Source: Lantana camara (Eukaryota > Streptophyta > Magnoliopsida > Lamiales > Verbenaceae). Taken from it: DNA of 64,000 bases. The stretch is from the NCBI GenBank assembly GCA_037501455.1, contig CM074860.1, positions 49,858,501-49,922,500 of the forward strand, given 5' to 3'. Numbering within the stretch: position 1 is the first letter of the stretch; every line of letters starts with the position of its first letter. The translations under genes and the position numbers were made by a program. Below, one piece after another: positions 10,766 through 21,963 of the stretch. The notes beneath the pieces are model-generated. The model was given only the letters and a program-made list of their open reading frames with translations, had not been told where the DNA came from and did not search any database.

Positions 10766-11531
10766 CTCTCGAATTTGATAAGAAATGGAGGAGCTAAAAG
10801 TGCAAAATCTTCAAATTTGGAATAATGTCACGTTCTTCTCTTGTTTCTTCTTTGGAGCTGAAGTTGGGGAACTTTTCTCTCTTCTTTTTGGTATGGGCAC
10901 GAAATGGGGGGTGTGCGAGTGGGTATAGCTGAGTTGGGGATCAAAAAGTCAAGGTTAGAGCTCATTTAGGGATAAAAAGGGGCCAACATGAAGACTAGTC
11001 AACAAAAGAGGCTATTCTTGTCGCAAGGGCTCGTTCCGGTCGGTTTTCGGAGGTGTAAAAGGGCTTAGAAAGGTGTGAGGTTAGGATCGAAAGCTTACAA
11101 ATCTCGTCACAAATCCAACACCTCTTCCAGAATTTGAATCCGAATTCCCTAGCTCAAGATACGCCGCCCGGAACCCGAGGTGCGCTAAATGCCCTTTAAC
11201 CGTCCCCTAGGTTTCGAAAAATAAAATGAACACAAAACTCGAAGAAGCGAACCCAAAACCACATAACGAGCATGCTAACACGTACATAATTCACATAGTT
11301 CACGTATATCCAGAATTCACAAAATTCAGAATCAAATTCGAGCACGTTGAGAGAAAAATTCAAGCAAAAGAACATAAACGTTCAAGGTAATCAAAAAGGA
11401 ACTAAAGAAGTAAATTCCAAATTAACAAATAAGCAATAAAAGTAACTCAAACAGTATACTTAAATAAATAAATTACACACGTAACACCCCATAAAGGCAT
11501 ACATGTAGATCCGGATAATCGGGATGTTACA

Positions 11532-11683
11532 ATATTATATATAAAAAAATTAAAATATTATTTTTTAATTAAATATGTTGGCTCGCGAGCCACGAGCCAG
11601 ACTCAAAATGGCTTGGATTCGGGTTTGGCTCGAGCTTGCTCAGAAGGCTCACAAGCCGGCTCGGTTAGTTTGCATCCCTACAG
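11532..11683. mobile_element. Possible hAT-like transposon terminus
   Basis: A block rich in GGCTCG/GAGCC words ends TTTGCATCCCTACAG at 11683. On the minus strand that is a CTGTAGGGATGCAAAC start, like the CAG-type ends of plant hAT elements with GAGCC-rich subterminal repeats. Element B's LTR abuts its other side, so only one end is visible and no TSD can be tested. Confidence 0.35.
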
Positions 11684-13172
11684 TCTCTTCTATTTCATTG
11701 ACATCTTCCATTCCTTCACAAGAGCATGTCTAAAAGAAATGTCAAAATTTTAAACCTAGCAGATTATTTTTGTTAGGCTGGTGCCCTCAAATAATCATAT
11801 GGTTTAAATTTTTGTTTTTTAAATTACTGTTTTTAGCAGTGATTGCTAAAATCGATAAAATAATTAAAATTATCTTTCGAAGTTGTTTTGATATTCATGG
11901 TCAATTCATCTTTATCTTTTTTAAATTTATGCAATTAGAGACCTTTCTTATTATCGGTAAGTGTACGACATTTATTAGTTCTCATTTGCCTCTATGTGTC
12001 ATTTTTGTAATCCCATCATAGGTCATGATTCAGGAGTCCCAACTAAAAGCCTTTTAAATCTACATTTAACTTTACTTAGTTTTCTCTCACAAGACAACTA
12101 TGGAATCTCAAGTCCGATGATCAATTAAACACATCATTAACTTGTGTGGTTTCCTAATCTGATAAATTACTGATGAATGTTTTTTTCCAGTGTTTACACT
12201 AAACAATCCACAAACATTAACATGGATCAAATCCAATACCCCTTTGGCGAGATCCATGATTCCATTAAACTTGGTCTTCGGCATTTTTCCCTTAAGAAAA
12301 ATTTACAGGAAGTTAACTCTTTAAGTTCATTTTCATAAAACAATCCTATGTTGGTAAACTTACTAATCTTTTTCTTGAAATTATGTTCAAATCTAGCATG
12401 TTAAAGTTTAGTTGAAACTTTGTCTTCTCTTTTATGTTTGTTATCTTGTTAAATATTGAAACTATTGGCACTTTGAGTCTGATAAAGTTCGTTTATTAAT
12501 GTAGAACGAATAAAGGAAGAACTATTCTTCTTTTTGTAAAAAGAACCATTACAAATATAAGTTTCATATCCTTTGTAGTCTAATATTGGAATATAAATTA
12601 TATTTCTAATAATATTTGGTAGGTAAAGGACATTATTTAGAACTAAGTCAAAACTACTTGCATCTAATCTAACATGCCCTGAAGCTTAGCCTCAACCCTT
12701 GTGTCGTCACCAATCTTCAAGTTGCATTCTTCAACTTTTAGTTGTTTCACATCACTTTAAACCTACAAGTTATTATAGATGTGATATCCAGAATCGATAT
12801 CTAATTACCCGTAGGTGAAGTTAATTGACAAATTTATTTCAACAAGAAAATATCTTCCTTTAGAGTATCCTTATACCATTAGAAGTTCCTCTTCCAATAC
12901 CCCAATTTGCCATAATGGAAGCAAACATCCTTTTTTTTTTCTTTGTTTTTTTTTTTTTTTTGGGCCATTCTTTTCTGCACACTTCGTCAGGTTTCAAGGG
13001 CTTCTTCTTCATCGGGGCCTTCTTGCCTTTGCCCTTCTTGGGCTTAAAAGAATAGAAGGTTACAATCAAAACCTTCTGGTCCTTCTTAAGTGTACTTTCA
13101 ATAGTCAGAAGCTTAGTGATTGACTATGCTACAGTAACATCGGTGTGGTTCATGTTGAAGTTGAGCATAAAA
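11684..13172 (-). pseudogene. Decayed Ty1/copia gag-protease-integrase remnant
   Basis: Read leftward from 13172, short in-frame pieces match the gag-pol of element N in order. They are LNFNMN (gag), a Lys-rich tract, and a decayed zinc knuckle (CFHYGKLGYWKRN, about 12875-12915). The protease active site survives as DSG near 12800, the pre-integrase region as LVLNNVLYLPN near 12620, and the integrase start as LDLIHVNVCG near 12230. Many stops and frameshifts separate the pieces. LTR D interrupts its gag at 13173. It is the oldest identifiable layer between B and the right-hand stack. Confidence 0.72.
12931..12961. repeat. T-rich homopolymer tract
   Basis: Two T runs are separated by CTTTG. 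On the minus strand this expands the Lys-rich AAA stretch of the copia gag remnant. Confidence 0.85.
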
Positions 13173-13703
13173 TGTATCGTCGGGAACGTAATGGTGGGCC
13201 ACTACATCCCCCGTCCTAGGACCTGACATATATACGAAACAAAAATCCATAAACATGTACAAGTCATAGCGAACAAGGACCGACAGACTGACCTAAACTA
13301 TGCGAAACTTAAATCAGCACTCAAAGTGCACAATACAACATTAAAATACGAAAGCGTAACACAAAATCGTAAATAACAAGTAATAACCACGGGCGGATAA
13401 TATAGAAACATATACTAACATCATAACATGCTTGGCCCATAGGCTACAAAAGAAAAGTAATAATCTATCAGCACTAGGGCCAGTCGAAATAACAAGTAAG
13501 TATGTAAATGGCGTGCAAGGTTTACAATCTAAATTATATAAAAATTATGATAATAGTGTACACTGACTGTATGCATAAATAAAAGAAACGACCTAGACAA
13601 CTAAGTACGACTACAAATACATACTTCACCGCCTAGCTCGAATCAAAACCTATACTTCCAACTCTAGAAGAGAAGCAGAAAAAGATGTAACAAAGAGAGG
13701 GTC
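13173..13703 (-). mobile_element. Element D: gypsy LTR fragment
   Basis: It begins TGTATCGTCGGGAACG, followed by CACTACATCCCCCG. This is the terminal module of the minus-strand LTRs (compare 1225), here inserted in the copia gag remnant. About 530 bp are present before the plus-strand LTR E interrupts it at 13704. The expected TSD is TAAAA (13168-13172). Being the left-most end of a minus-strand element, it is a 3' LTR or a solo LTR. Confidence 0.75.
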
Positions 13704-14456
13704 TATAACATCCCGATCGTTCGGACTTCCAGGAACGACGTTACAGGAGTGATAAGTGCGCAATTTAATTATTTATTTATGTAATTATGTGATATTTTAA
13801 TGTTTATATGATTATTTGAATTTATTTGAAATTATTTGTTTAAGTGTGAATTTGATTTTTGAACGTTTACGCTTTTATGCCTTGTAATTTGACCTATATG
13901 TATCCGAATACAATTTCGATTTTTGTGAATTTTTTATAAACGTAAATTACATGAGTTATGAACATGATTGTATGCTCGTTACTATTTTAGAGCTTGTTTG
14001 GTTTGTCTTTAAATTCATTTTTTGGGAGACGGGACCTAAAAGGGCTAAAGGGCATTTAGCGCACCTTGGGTTCCGGGCGGCATAACTTGAGCTCGGGAAT
14101 TCGGATTCGAATTTCGTCACTCCCATTGGAATCGTATTCAATGAACAAGCCTCATATTTTTCTAAGTCCATTTGGACCTCCGAAATTTCACCGATACGAG
14201 CCTCCCTTGCAATTTAGACCCTTCTTGACTATTTTAGCCATATCTTGAGAAATATTTGACTAAATTGCCTCATTCTTGGCCCCACATTCTCATGAATTAA
14301 TACTCTTTCATCCGTTAGCCTCCCATTTCATTCCAAGTAGAAGAAAAGGAGGGTTTCATCAGCTCCAAACCGAGATTGAAGTGAAGGGGAAAAGTCACTA
14401 TTCACAATTTCACCTTTTGAGCTCAATACCTCATCAAATCACTCAAAATTTGAAAG

Positions 14457-15412
14457 GTAAGTTTATGAATTTGTTCTCAAGCTCCTCCTCTTTCATTTGA
14501 TACCTTATTTGCTGAAATCCATGAAGAAATGAGTATGATATTGAATTCTTGGTGAATAGTAATTATTAGGACCAATTTGATGATTTTACATGATCTCTTG
14601 TGATTTCTTTGGAATTTATGCATCCTATTTGATCCTAAGACATCCTTGAGTACTTGTATGAACTATTTTACATGGTGGTTAAGGAATTTTTGAGATACCA
14701 TTCGAGTTGAAGCTTTTTGGCATGAAGAAGATGATGAACTTTGCCTTGCACTTACTTCATGTATATCTTCAAGTTTAGCCTAGATTATTGCATGAAATGA
14801 ATGAATTCTTGCTACTTTAACTTACCATTATGTGTTCATTTTATGTTAGTATGATTTACCTTGAGTTTTGGACTGAATTTTCAAGTTTTGCCCTGCTGCC
14901 GCGAGGGGTTGCGGCCGCGATCGTGCCAAGTTCATTCTTGGTCGCGGCTACAACCCATTTTCCCCCTTTTTTCGACTTCAGGTCATGCCCGTAACCATCC
15001 TGAGTTGTTTTTAGGTCATGGCCGATACCTGTTTTTGCCTGACTTTCGATTTTTAGGTCGCGATCGCGACCATTTCTTGAAGAGAAAGAGTAGCGGCCGC
15101 GACCACCCCCTGCGTGCATGTATGTTATTTTCCTCCTTTCGTTTGTGGTTTGCTTGCTCTTCATGGTTTGTTTATGACTCGTATGTTATGTTAACATGTC
15201 ATATTATGTGTTAAGATTTATGTTATGAATTTATAACTCATTTTATGTCCTCGTTAATGAATTATGATCTCATATGCTAATATATGTCTTTATATGACCT
15301 AAGTATGGTTTCACTTCATTTCATTCGCATCATTTACATTCATACGCATTTTCCAAGCGTCTATTTGGTACATTTTGAGTCTAAGAGTATCTTTTGTTAT
15401 TTTTTTGTTCAG
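14457..15412 (+). other. Putative LTR intron 1, element E
   Basis: This 956-nt stretch runs from GTAAGT to a T-rich TTTTTTGTTCAG. It is the clearest donor/acceptor pair among the gypsy LTRs. The region upstream (about 14276-14456) would be exon 1. No transcript evidence is available. Confidence 0.55.
14895..15106. repeat. Palindrome cluster of element E LTR
   Basis: GC-rich self-complementary words include GCGGCCGC (14911-14918), the perfect 16-mer GGTCGCGATCGCGACC (15056-15071) and GCGGCCGCGACC near 15093-15104. Decayed relatives (GGTCGCGGC, GGTCATGGCC) lie between. All are inside putative intron 1. Confidence 0.85.
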
Positions 15413-15490
15413 TTCACCCTCCTAGTGATGACGAGGTTGCTCCTGAGGCATCCGATTCACTCTCTTTTGTCACCACTACATGTCTGAAAG

Positions 15491-16344
15491 GTGAGGTTTT
15501 GTTCGTTTAGATATAATGACCTAAAACCCTAAATGTTTTGAGTCCCACATGCGAGTTATGTATATTATATGTTAGATACGTGTATGATATGTACTTTGAG
15601 GGCTTATCCCGTTTGTTATAAGACTTTGAAAATGATTTGTATAAGTATGTAAGCTATTTTACGTTTGATTTGAAAACCTTTGATAAGTGTGTGTGTGTAA
15701 GCGAGCTATGAGCTTTGAAAGATAAGCTTTGTTGGAAAATGTGATTTTGAACTATGATTTGGGCCTCGAAGAGTGGTATCTGGGGACGGCCGTGGGGTTG
15801 CCGTGCTTTCCCATCAACACTTTCCTTTGAGAGTCTCGCATAACCTTAGGAGGTTGAGGAAGGGCTTTTCTCTTGATCCGGTGGAAACAACCGTTGAAGG
15901 TTACAAGGACGTGATTAAGCCTTATCTCGTGTGAATTTTGAACGATAGTTAGGGCCGTCATCCCTTCTATCACCCGAAGAAATGATGGTTTATGAATTAT
16001 GTTTTGATTATGATTATGTTTTGAATAAGAGAAGTTTGGAAGGGTAACTCGTACTCGCCGAGTTGTGGGACTTTCTATGACATATGAAACGGGAATGGAT
16101 TTATAATTGCTTAAAATTGGTTATTTTGGCCTATGACCCTTAACTTCTTCTAAGTATATATATCTATTATCACGGGAAACGTCTTAGCTTGCAAAAACCC
16201 TCCCCTGTTCATGGATCTCTTTATGAATTTTTTATAAGTTCTTTGTTCTATACGTATTATGAGTGTATGTGTTAGCCCCCTCACTAGTCATTAGGACTAA
16301 CCTTCGTTGTTGTTTCCCTTTTTCCCCCTTTCTTTAAGTTGCAG
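15491..16344 (+). other. Putative LTR intron 2, element E
   Basis: The donor AAAG|GTGAGGTTTTG starts at 15491 and the acceptor TTTAAGTTGCAG ends at 16344, giving 854 nt. The same donor word recurs in M at 37478 and on the minus strand in A, B, K and P. Confidence 0.5.
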
Positions 16345-16789
16345 GTATCGTCAGAGTTGAGCTAGGCGGCAAGTCTGTCTTTGAGTCTCACTTGTTTCTT
16401 AGCTCAGCTCTTCATTCTTGCATTTTTAGTGGTTATGTTTAGTACTTATGAGTTTATTAAGTTATGTATTATAAACCCTTTAACACTTAGAATACTTTGG
16501 CCTGGTCGGGCATTGTATATTTGTAAATGAATTTAGCATGATCTTTATGACTTTATGTATATATGTTGATCTTGGGTATGTGATATAAATTATTTTAATA
16601 GCTTCCGCTATAATTTTGTTATATTATGCACTCTGATTGAGGGTCTAGTTCGCCTAGCATAGGAGTATGTTTTGTTTGTCACCGGTTCGTTATTGTTTGA
16701 TGCGTGTGTGGACTCTCCATTTCGTTACATGTGTTGGACTCTAGTGCGGGGGATGTGGTGCCCATCGTTCGGGGTGCTACATCCTAAAG

Positions 16790-16800
16790 TGGTATCAGAT
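16790..16800 (+). other. Primer-binding site of element E
   Basis: TGGTATCAGAT differs from the usual TGGTATCAGAG by one base. It lies 8 nt after the LTR end at 16781. Confidence 0.82.
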
Positions 16801-16988
16801 CTCTTGGTTGCAAAATTAGAGCTCTAAAGTCGTGTCGGGTCTGTCTAGGTCGTTCACCTTAAGATCATGTGATTATTTGCATTCACTTACATATTTATGT
16901 GAATTATTTGTTTAAATTTATATTAATTGCTTACATGAACATGTACTGAACCCCATGCATCAATATTTCTTGATTTGTGATTTTCAGG

Positions 16989-17017
16989 ATGCCTTCACGA
17001 AGGAGAGATAGAAAACA
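16989..17017 (+). pseudogene. gag: gag N-terminus of element E (cut by F)
   Basis: ATG at 16989 encodes MPSRRRDRK, matching the MPPRR start of the A and B gags. It is preceded by TTGATTTGTGATTTTCAGG, a splice-acceptor-like context, and a CTGAA branch-like motif near 16948. Copia LTR F begins at 17018; the expected TSD is AAACA (17013-17017). Confidence 0.75.
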
Positions 17018-18604
17018 TGTTAGGAATAGTGCCCTTAAAGTAGAATTTATGCTTTACTTTTTGCTTGTAAAATCATAAACAGTCTTTAAATAATAAATGA
17101 GATGATTTTGTTCATAGTCAATCACTTCTTTAAGTGCTTATTTATGTCTGTTTGGGCTGACTATGTTTTGCATGTTTTGAACTCCCCTAATCCGATGAGA
17201 CCGTTAAGAACTTTGCCCTTATGAGAACGACACATGGAACAAATTCTTAACTCTATAGGCGAGGATTAGAAATTTCTCCAAGTCGATGAGTCCGACAAAC
17301 TGTAGGAGTTCGACTTTAAATCCATTGAGACTTGCTTATGTGATTATGCCCTTTTGAAGGATCTTTCAGTTTCATGGAATGATAAGTGCATACGATGATG
17401 CGTTCATAATACATGAGGGTGCTTTTTACAAGAACTTCATCACTGAGATGTCCCGCATGAGAACATTCCTAAATGGGAAAGGAAGTCTCCTAGATACTCC
17501 AAATTAGGAAATATCTCACAGGTCAATGACGTGATTAACAATCCTTTAACTTGAGATTCTGTAATGTCTCATATGAGCTAACTCTGTAATCTTTGATATA
17601 GGCTCAAAAGGGTGTCATCATATAGACACCTGAACCACAGCCTATGTTGGCATTACTCAAGTGGCATATGTAGAATCGATAAAGGACCTACACTTGTTAA
17701 GACCAAGAATGATCTCTTACTGATTAAGTTATTTGTAGTCCATTAAATATTAAATACTTGGCCAAGGTGGATAAAAGATCAAGACAACAAGAAAATGGGG
17801 TTTTCTTGGATTGAGATCTAAATGGATATGAAATGAGCTTAACTTTAAAGATCAAGAATAACAAGGCTCTGAGAATATTCCCATGCCTTAGTTCTTGATT
17901 AAGAGATGGAGTTGTAGGAGGATCGTATTTCACTGATTGTCATTAACTAAAAGGTTCATTGATTCTTTTCGCTATTCGGCTAGGGGTCACACACCCATTG
18001 CTAGATTACGGTAGTGTGATATGTGAAGTGATTAATTAATTATGGGAATTAATTAATTACTTTCACTGCTAATCGAATAATGAACCTAAAGGGTCACACA
18101 CCAATGCCAGAATATGAGGGTTATGGTAGGATGTTAGTTGGATTAACGAAGGATCAAATTGTTGATCAAAATGAGAGCATTTACACGTGGACTGCTGCCA
18201 CGTGTCAAGCTCACGTGACTACCACGTGTCACGCGACCTGCGTAGCTGCCACCTGTCATGGATACGTGGCTTCACATGTGGCTCCCAAGTGTAATTATTT
18301 TACATGTGACTTCTTTTCTAGAATTAATTAATTAAATTGTAATTAATTAATTTTGGTCTTTTAATTAATTATGAATTAATTGTTAAGACTATTCTCAAAA
18401 TAATTAACCCAATAAATAATTAATTATGGATTAAGTTATTTATTGAATAAATTGAATTTTGACTTTAATGAGTAAAGGTTGAAAAGTCAAACTTCCAATT
18501 GTAGGAGAGAGAAAGCATCTCTTGCTAGACTTGGAGAATAAGTTAAGAACTTATTTTCCAATTAAAAGTTAATAATTAATTAGTTAATTAGTGAGCGAGA
18601 AAAC
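17018..18604 (+). mobile_element. Element F: Ty1/copia LTR, 5' part
   Basis: It begins TGTTAGGAATAGTGCCC, a copia-type LTR start. Blocks in the same order as the reverse complement of N's LTR include TATGTTGGCATT near 17642 and GAACCTAA.GGGTCACAC near 18080. It contains long TTAATTAA-rich stretches (18030-18600). G interrupts it at 18605 before its end. In a plus-strand element the left-most LTR is the 5' LTR. Confidence 0.75.
18183..18270. promoter_or_regulatory. G-box / ABRE-like cluster in LTR F
   Basis: Four CACGTG cores lie within 45 bp (18184, 18199, 18212, 18223), two in CCACGTGTC context, plus TACGTGGC at 18263. G-boxes bind plant bZIP and bHLH factors, and the ACGTGTC/ACGTGGC forms are ABA-response elements. 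No activity is shown here. Confidence 0.6.
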
Positions 18605-20397
18605 TGTAGCACCCGAGTGCAACGCACCACATCCCCCGCACCGGGACCCGACCAGCATATGAAATGGGTAGTCCATACACGTTCCAAGTCACGGCGAACG
18701 GGGACACAACACACACTCTATATTAGGCGGGAGCTAGCCCTTAAACCATTCATGAATGAGAAATAATAAATCAGAGCAAGAACATAAAAGCGAAAGCAAT
18801 TCATAGCATATAAATACGATGAGCTTTCAAGCTCCAAAATAACAAGATATATCCAATGTACAAGTATTAACGGCCCACGCGGCCTACAAAATCAATAAGT
18901 GCCCAAAAGTCATAATCTTAATACAAAATAACAATATGAGTGTAAGCGTAACTGAAAGAAAGTGCTAGACCCAAATGCAAGACCTAGACAACTCGTATTC
19001 CCGCCTAGCACTCCCCAAACCTATACAACACAACTAAAAACAAACCGGGTTCAGTCTAAAAGGAGACTGGTGGGTACAAAATGGGGCATAATATATAAAT
19101 ATCGCAGAATTTAAACACATTCATGGAAGCCGTAACCCCGTGTGAATTTTTGTAACAATTTTCCAAGTGGGTAAAACAAAGAAAAACATCAACGGGATTA
19201 AAACTATCATATTCGTTCATTAGGGTTTTCATGGCCCGGCGAGTGGGCGTGCATAATCTCCAACCTACATCTTGTGTAATCATAAAAATTATTCATTCGT
19301 TATCACACATATAATCTTTTGTGCACATTCATACGGTTCTTTTATAATCATACATATATACACTTTTTTCCTTCGAGTGGTGGACGGGGTTTGCAAGGCC
19401 CGACCACCCATACATAATGGGAGGTACATGAATTCTCAGAAGCCCGGTTCCCCTTCCTCGCCAAATCTCCTAACGAGGTCGGTTTCACCATAGTTTGATT
19501 GGAACTAGTACATGGGATCACCGTCGGCCCATGCCTCCCAGGATAGCCACATGCACTAAGTGCCTGGCCCCGTGTATCATTCATGCTCTCTCCAAAATCA
19601 TAGGTAGGGATACATAAAAGAATAGCTTTACGTTGAAAATCATTTACTCTAAAGTGACTCGATATATAAATATACTAGTTTGGCTCAAAACTTTTCACAT
19701 AAGGGATATATTACGCCACCATAGTTATTAGAAGAGAAACCCACCTTAAAAGAACAAAAGAAGAAGGACAAGAGTCTCAAGGATTGCCCTCGTCTTCGAC
19801 CGGACCCAAATCTGTGCAAAAGAGGTAGTGTGAGCCTCAAAATAACCATATATGAGGCATGTCAATGCTATGTACATGATATGAAATGCATAATCAAGTA
19901 ATTCATTCAATACGTTAAATACTTGAAGGTTTCACATTCAAACGTTTCATAACTCTCATGAATCATATCAAAGCGGGCCATAAGCTTAATACATTAATCA
20001 TAACACATATACCGACATGTATATAATGCATATAATAAGTATAGAGGCAAGAGGATTCATTTAAAACATCAAAGAATGTAAGAAAGCACTTAATGTTTCA
20101 TGTAGAAGCACGTAAGCCACGTAAGAGCACATTAGTTCGTTACCCGACAAAATCATATCAAATCACCCCATAAATTTAATACAACAATTATATCACATAA
20201 TACAACATGTTAATGAAACATATAAGTCATAAACGAGTCCAAGGAAACAAGGAAAAAAGGAACAACATAAGGAAATCCAATGTCAAGCCCTATCACTCCC
20301 CTCAAGGGCAAAATGGGTGACGGCCGTGAGGGGACACAACAGCTTCTCCTCAAGCTTGGTGACGTGGGTCACCAGGCAGCAGTTCACTGTTGGTGAC
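18605..20397 (-). mobile_element. Element G: gypsy LTR fragment
   Basis: It begins TGTAGCACCCGAG with CACATCCCCCGCACCGGG, the terminal module of I and Q. About 1.8 kb are present until Athila LTR H starts at 20398. Putative minus-strand sites are acceptor TTTTGCACAG (19812) and donor AAG|GTGGGTT (19744), giving a 67-nt exon. The expected TSD is AAAAC (18600-18604). It is a 3' or solo LTR. Confidence 0.78.
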
Positions 20398-20399
20398 TG
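20316..20399. repeat. Palindrome cluster of LTR G (interrupted by H)
   Basis: Near-palindromes are GGGTGACGGCCGTGAGG (from 20315), GGTGACGTGGGTCACC (20358-20373) and CAGTTCACTGTTGGTGACTG. H inserted at the end of this cluster. Confidence 0.7.
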
Positions 20400-21437
20400 T
20401 TGTCATTTTAATTTAAACTATTCGTGCAAGTGTACACTGTAAAGACATGCGTAGCACATTAGGATCGTACCCACAGGGAAGGCAAATCAATCACTACTTT
20501 TATACTTAAATCTAATCTAAAGACCGAACAATTATCAAGTTGGTTGTTTAACTACTAAAACGAAATTAAACAAATAACTAGAAGAAAACGCAATTAACTG
20601 ATTTAGGCACGGATTAAAATCAATAAACTAATTAGGCCGGGGAGTAATAACTATGTATTCATGATTCAATATAATACTCGTTTGACAAGTGCAATTCTAC
20701 AACCTAGTCACTTAGATTCGTATTATCCTTTTTCAAAGTATAAATGAGTGTTCAATTAATTTCAACGTTGTTGTCACAATCATCAATAATCAATTAAACC
20801 AATATGATCAAGACTAGTGCAAATCAAACTCTAGCGGCTCGACATGGTATAAGAATTACAAGTCGTATGGATTATAAGTTAAATCTCTTTAAATCCTAAA
20901 TCCACTAGTTACAAAAACATCACAATTACCATCAATCTTTCGACACTTAGGTAATCCTAGATTATGCTAAGGTTGGCCAGACCGTTGCAATTAAAGTAAA
21001 CTAAGTTTTCACAACTAAGAATTAGCACAAGTCATTCAAGCATTATATCAAACACTTAGCATGCATTCATCATCACTCCTCTAGCCCTAGGGATTTAGCT
21101 ACTCATAATTAACTGATAACTCATGAAAATCAGAGGAATTGCATTAATTGAAATCAAAGTCTTCATGTCAAAATAAATTCTCAAAAACAAACTCATAAAC
21201 ATTCATAAACTAAGAAAAACGAATATAAACGTCTAAACCAATTAAAGCTAAAATTGGAGGAATTAGTTTGATGATTAAATCAATAAATAAAATTGAAAAA
21301 ACTGAATTTTTTTGCAGAATTTGATCATTTCATCTTCTCGAAATTCTCTGAAAAACTCTTCCCGAAGCTCCGTATCTCTCTCTCGATGCTAGGTTACGAA
21401 CTGAAGAAAAAACTCTCAAAATAATCCATCTCGCACA

Positions 21438-21445
21438 TTTATATA
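21438..21445 (-). promoter_or_regulatory. TATA box in H LTR
   Basis: The minus strand reads CTATATAAATG within a T/C-rich leader, about 500 bp from the U3 edge of the LTR. It is the most TATA-like sequence in this LTR. Confidence 0.5.
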
Positions 21446-21474
21446 GTTGCTCCAAACTCTCTCTCGCCGCCATT

Positions 21475-21790
21475 GGTAACGGGCAAACACGATTTTAGTT
21501 GGTAACGGGCGTCAATGAAGATTGTGCACGTATTGGTAACGGCTAAAATCATGTTTGCGCTTTTATTAGTGGTAACAGGCGTTACCACTTTTACACTGCC
21601 CAGGGGTAACGGGCTTTACCGCTTCTTCGCCAAAATTCTCCACTATTGCCTCTGGTAACGGGTGTTACCAGATTTCTTCTTCCTGGGAATAATGAGCGTT
21701 ACTCTCTCTCTCTTTCGCCAAAGACTACCCCCTGCCTCCGTTAACTGGGGTTAACGATTTAGTTCTTCCAAGGAGTAACGAGGTCACTCC
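21475..21790. repeat. GGTAACGGGYGTTACC palindrome cluster in H U3
   Basis: About eight copies are present, perfect to degenerate, including CTGGTAACGGGTGTTACCAG (21652-21671) and GGAGTAACGAGGTCACTCC (21772-21790). Unlike the clusters of the other families they lie upstream of the TATA box. Related words recur in the spacer at 25459-25730. Confidence 0.85.
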
Positions 21791-21949
21791 TTTTTCCTCC
21801 AAAAATGCGTGCATTCGCCTAGTTTCGCCGTTTCTTAACTCCAACTTCCTAAACACCTAAATGGAGCAAAATAAACATATAAACACATCAAACAACACAA
21901 AAATATACTCTAATTAACGCTCAAATTCATGCGAATTTTACGCTCAACA

Positions 21950-21963
21950 AACTCCCCCACCTT
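21950..21963 (-). other. Polypurine tract of element H
   Basis: The minus strand reads AAGGTGGGGGAGTT adjacent to the LTR edge at 21949. Confidence 0.82.

Larger units (their letters stand above)
3866..11531 (-). mobile_element. Element B: internally deleted Ty3/gypsy chromovirus
   Basis: On the minus strand the order is 5' LTR (8490-11531), PBS, gag start, a deletion, then RNase H, integrase and chromodomain, the PPT and the 3' LTR (3866-5986, its outer 0.9 kb cut off by C). Most of gag, all of protease and most of reverse transcriptase are absent, so B cannot move by itself. The right flank begins ATATT (11532). The chromodomain and tRNA-Met primer place it with Tekay-like chromoviruses; that clade assignment is from memory of family features. 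Confidence 0.88.
8490..11531 (-). repeat. 5' LTR of element B (3042 bp)
   Basis: The ends are TGCAACACCCCGG (8490) and GGGATGTTACA (11531). Putative minus-strand splice sites are donor GAG|GTAAGC (intron from 10765), acceptor TTTGTTCAG (9866), second donor AAG|GTGAGG (9790) and second acceptor GTTTGCAG (8925). Exon 2 would be 75 nt. The palindrome cluster (10216-10315) falls inside intron 1. Confidence 0.88.
13704..16781 (+). repeat. 5' LTR of element E (3078 bp)
   Basis: It begins TATAACATCCCGATC (TG has become TA) and ends GGGGTGCTACA, followed by the PBS. The start matches the reverse complement of B's LTR end. Putative splice sites are donor GAAAG|GTAAGT (14457), acceptor TTTTTTGTTCAG (15412), second donor GAAAG|GTGAGG (15491) and second acceptor TTTAAGTTGCAG (16344). 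The exon after the second acceptor contains GAGCTAGGCGGC, which is shared with B. Confidence 0.88.
13704..17017 (+). mobile_element. Element E: gypsy retrotransposon, 5' LTR to gag start
   Basis: This is a plus-strand element inserted in D. The window shows its 5' LTR (13704-16781), a PBS, a leader and ten gag codons, after which copia LTR F interrupts it at 17018. The expected TSD on the left is GGGTC (13699-13703). The rest must lie right of the window if no deletion occurred. Confidence 0.85.
20398..21949 (-). repeat. 3' LTR of element H (1552 bp)
   Basis: The low end is TGTTGTCATTTT and the high end TTTTACGCTCAACA, followed by the polypurine tract. A good TATA box (TATATAAA, minus strand, 21438-21445) puts U3 at about 500 bp. 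A start at TGTCATTTT (20401) is also possible, leaving the left edge uncertain by 3 bp. Confidence 0.8.

Noticed and set aside
11770..12021. 83-residue hydrophobic plus-strand ORF
   Set aside because: Antisense to the decayed copia integrase region; T-rich DNA gives Phe/Ile/Leu-rich translation by chance.
14861..15214. Antiparallel ORFs of about 100 residues rich in Arg, Asp and Gly
   Set aside because: They translate the GC-rich palindrome cluster of LTR E on both strands; no domain and not conserved in other LTRs.
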